Source: Cellulomonas sp. PhB150
GTDB taxonomy: Bacteria > Actinomycetota > Actinomycetes > Actinomycetales > Cellulomonadaceae
DNA length: 64,000 bases
Assembly: GCF_003755175.1 (NCBI RefSeq)
Contig: NZ_RKHX01000001.1
Coordinates: 1,178,001 to 1,242,000 of the forward strand
Reading direction: 5' to 3'
Shown: positions 62,714 to 64,000 of the stretch, in pieces
Position numbering within the stretch: position 1 is the stretch's first letter
How the letters are laid out: the number at the start of each line of letters is the position of its first letter
Notes under the pieces: generated by a model
Database searches by the model: none
What the model was told of the DNA's origin: nothing
Seen by the model: only the letters and a program-made list of their open reading frames with translations
Position numbers and translations under genes: made by a program

Positions 62714-63082
62714 TCAGAGCACCTCCGGAGCCAGCGAGATGATCTTCATGAACTTCTTGTCGCGCAGCTCGCGGCCCACCGGGCCGAAGATGCGCGTGCC
62801 ACGGGGCTCCCCGTCGGTCTTGAGGATCACTGCGGCGTTCTCGTCGAACTTGATGTACGAGCCGTCCGGGCGGCGGCGCTCCTTGCGGGTGCGCACGATG
62901 ACGGCCTTGACGACGTCGCCCTTCTTGACGTTGCCGCCAGGGATCGCGTCCTTGACGGTGGCGACGATGACGTCACCGATTCCGGCGTAGCGGCGTCCCG
63001 AGCCACCGAGAACGCGGATGCAGAGAATCTCCTTGGCACCCGTGTTGTCGGCGACGCGAAGCCGCGTCTCCTGCTGGATCAT
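62714..63082 (-). CDS. rplN: 50S ribosomal protein uL14
   Basis: 122 residues. [49 protein letters not shown] and [28 protein letters not shown]. Normal length. A strong hairpin lies in the 143-base gap upstream. Confidence 0.98.
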   Translation of the reverse strand: MIQQETRLRVADNTGAKEILCIRVLGGSGRRYAGIGDVIVATVKDAIPGGNVKKGDVVKAVIVRTRKERRRPDGSYIKFDENAAVILKTDGEPRGTRIFGPVGRELRDKKFMKIISLAPEVL

Positions 63083-63169
63083 CTACCTACTCCTGTCGTC
63101 TGGCGGGTTCTGCGCTGCGCTTCTCGCAGGCAGCCTGGCCGAACGGATAGTTGCCGTGATGCACACGTC

Positions 63170-63199
63170 GCGGCGGGGGCCGTTGCTGGCCCCCGCCGC
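63170..63199 (-). terminator. Strong hairpin between rpsQ and rplN
   Basis: GCGGCGGGGGCC-GTTGCT-GGCCCCCGCCGC, a perfect 12-base stem 27 bases after the rpsQ stop on the minus strand. Without a T-run it may be a partial terminator between the S10-type and spc-type operons. Confidence 0.75.
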
Positions 63200-63225
63200 C
63201 CGTGGGCAACTGGGGGTGGTGCTGC

Positions 63226-63510
63226 CTACTTGGCCTTCTCGAGGACCTCGACCAGACGCCACCGCTTGGTGGCGCTGAGCGGACGGGTCTCCATGATCAG
63301 CACGAGGTCGCCCACGCCCGCCGAGCTCAGCTCGTCGTGCGCCTTGACCTTGCTGGTGCGTCGGATGACCTTGCCGTAGAGCGGGTGCTTGACCCGGTCC
63401 TCGACCTCGACCACGACGGTCTTGTCCATCTTGTCGCTCACGACGTAGCCCCGGCGCGTCTTGCGCTGCGCGCGGTGCTCCGCCGTGGCGGTGGTGTGCT
63501 TGTCAGTCAT
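63226..63510 (-). CDS. rpsQ: 30S ribosomal protein uS17
   Basis: 94 residues. [31 protein letters not shown], then [35 protein letters not shown] 63510 gives the standard length; a longer frame to 63558 would overlap rpmC. It overlaps no real gene. Confidence 0.96.
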   Translation of the reverse strand: MTDKHTTATAEHRAQRKTRRGYVVSDKMDKTVVVEVEDRVKHPLYGKVIRRTSKVKAHDELSSAGVGDLVLIMETRPLSATKRWRLVEVLEKAK

Positions 63511-63517
63511 GTCAGCC

Positions 63518-63757
63518 TCACTCGCTCGCGGTCGGAGCGGTACGGATGCCGAGCTCACGCTCGCGCAGGATCGTGTAGATCCGGGCGATGTCGCGGCGCA
63601 CGGCCTTGAGACGCCCGTGGCTCTCGAGCTGACCGGTGGCCGACTGGAAGCGAAGGTTGAACAGCTCTTCCTTCGCCTTCTTCAGCTCGGCAACCAGCTT
63701 CTCGTCGTCAAAGGCATCCAGCTCGGTGGGAGCCAGGTCCTTGGTCCCGATAGTCAT
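63518..63757 (-). CDS. rpmC: 50S ribosomal protein uL29
   Basis: 79 residues. [58 protein letters not shown], two helices near the exit tunnel. Its ATG shares one base with the rplP stop (TGATG). Confidence 0.97.
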   Translation of the reverse strand: MTIGTKDLAPTELDAFDDEKLVAELKKAKEELFNLRFQSATGQLESHGRLKAVRRDIARIYTILRERELGIRTAPTASE

Positions 63758-64000
63758 CAGTTACCACCCTCGCGAACCACGAAACGGGTCTTCATCGGGA
63801 GCTTGTGCTGCGCGCGGCGCATGGCCTCGCGGGCAAGGGGCTCCGGGACGCCGGCGAGCTCGAAGAGAACTCGGCCCGGCTTGACGTTGGCGATCCACCA
63901 CTCGGGCGAACCCTTTCCGGAACCCATGCGGGTCTCGGCAGGCTTCTTCGTGAGGGGGCGGTCCGGGTAGATGTTGATCCAGACCTTTCCCCCACGCTTG
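63757..64000 (-). CDS. rplP: 50S ribosomal protein uL16, C-terminal part
   Basis: 81 codons visible; the start is beyond the window. The sequence runs [43 protein letters not shown], to [14 protein letters not shown], the typical end of uL16. Continues the rplP-rpmC-rpsQ order. Confidence 0.96.
   Translation of the reverse strand, partial: KRGGKVWINIYPDRPLTKKPAETRMGSGKGSPEWWIANVKPGRVLFELAGVPEPLAREAMRRAQHKLPMKTRFVVREGGN

Overview
The window is one continuous stretch of actinobacterial chromosome with very high G+C. It is densely packed with GTG/ATG-started genes and carries no rRNA, tRNA, insertion sequence, prophage or CRISPR array that I can see. Gene content and order point to a Cellulomonas-like member of the Micrococcales: a phosphoketolase-Pta-AckA operon, two GuaB-family genes, a BldM-like regulator, a WhiB protein, groES under CIRCE, tsaD/tsaB/tsaE, alr, nnr, acpS, glmS, coaA, glmM, rpsI-rplM, truA and the alpha, spc and S10-end ribosomal operons. 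The order from glmM to truA and from guaB to WhiB resembles the Streptomyces arrangement around bldM/whiD/groES. The genus is inferred and was not tested by alignment.

Layout. 1-2.5 kb: a TetR repressor with a clear palindromic operator, a truncated YhgE/Pip-type membrane protein and a SURF1 protein. 2.7-8.6 kb: xfp-pta-ackA, which converts sugar phosphates to acetyl-phosphate, acetyl-CoA, acetate and ATP. 8.7-10.4 kb: a succinate-semialdehyde-type dehydrogenase. 10.6-14.7 kb: a four-gene siderophore ABC importer behind a DtxR/IdeR-type iron box, with every internal junction a 4-base GTGA overlap. 14.7-20 kb: fatty-acid desaturase, GuaB3, a DnaQ-like exonuclease and GuaB. 19.7-23.1 kb: a regulatory block (BldM-like response regulator, MerR-like protein, WhiB), a small lipoprotein and groES. 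23.2-31.8 kb: methyltransferase and GCS2 ligase, tsaD, a RutE-like reductase, then an overlapping chain nnr-kinase-alr-tsaE-tsaB-rimI-sulfurtransferase. 33.4-43.1 kb: F420-type oxidoreductase, PQQ-repeat membrane protein, glmS-MazG-acpS, coaA, lipoprotein, DedA, def and glmM. 43.2-52.1 kb: rpsI-rplM, a divergent LysG/LysE exporter pair, an ABC-F ATPase, small secreted and acidic proteins, truA, a ROK kinase, a hydrolase and an unknown gene. 52.2-64 kb, all on the minus strand: rplQ-rpoA-rpsK-rpsM-rpmJ-infA-map-adk-secY, then rplO-rpmD-rpsE-rplR-rplF-rpsH-rpsZ-rplE-rplX-rplN-rpsQ-rpmC-rplP, the last cut by the window edge.

Main observations. (i) At least fifteen genes have a TANNNT-like -10 hexamer exactly 6-7 bases before the start codon, the signature of leaderless transcripts; this also decides several start sites. 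(ii) Ribosomal proteins uL15, bL17 and uS5 carry long low-complexity tails: Lys/Ala histone-H1-like, Glu/Ala acidic, and Arg/Gly respectively. (iii) A palindromic intergenic element occurs twice (8621 and 27402), both times between convergent genes. (iv) A nested palindrome cluster, an 11-bp tandem repeat spanning two convergent stop codons, a 20-bp tandem duplication and GC-rich hairpins between ribosomal protein genes are further structure outside the genes. (v) The BldM-like regulator has a degenerate receiver, GuaB3 has His at the IMPDH cysteine position, and groES stands alone without groEL.
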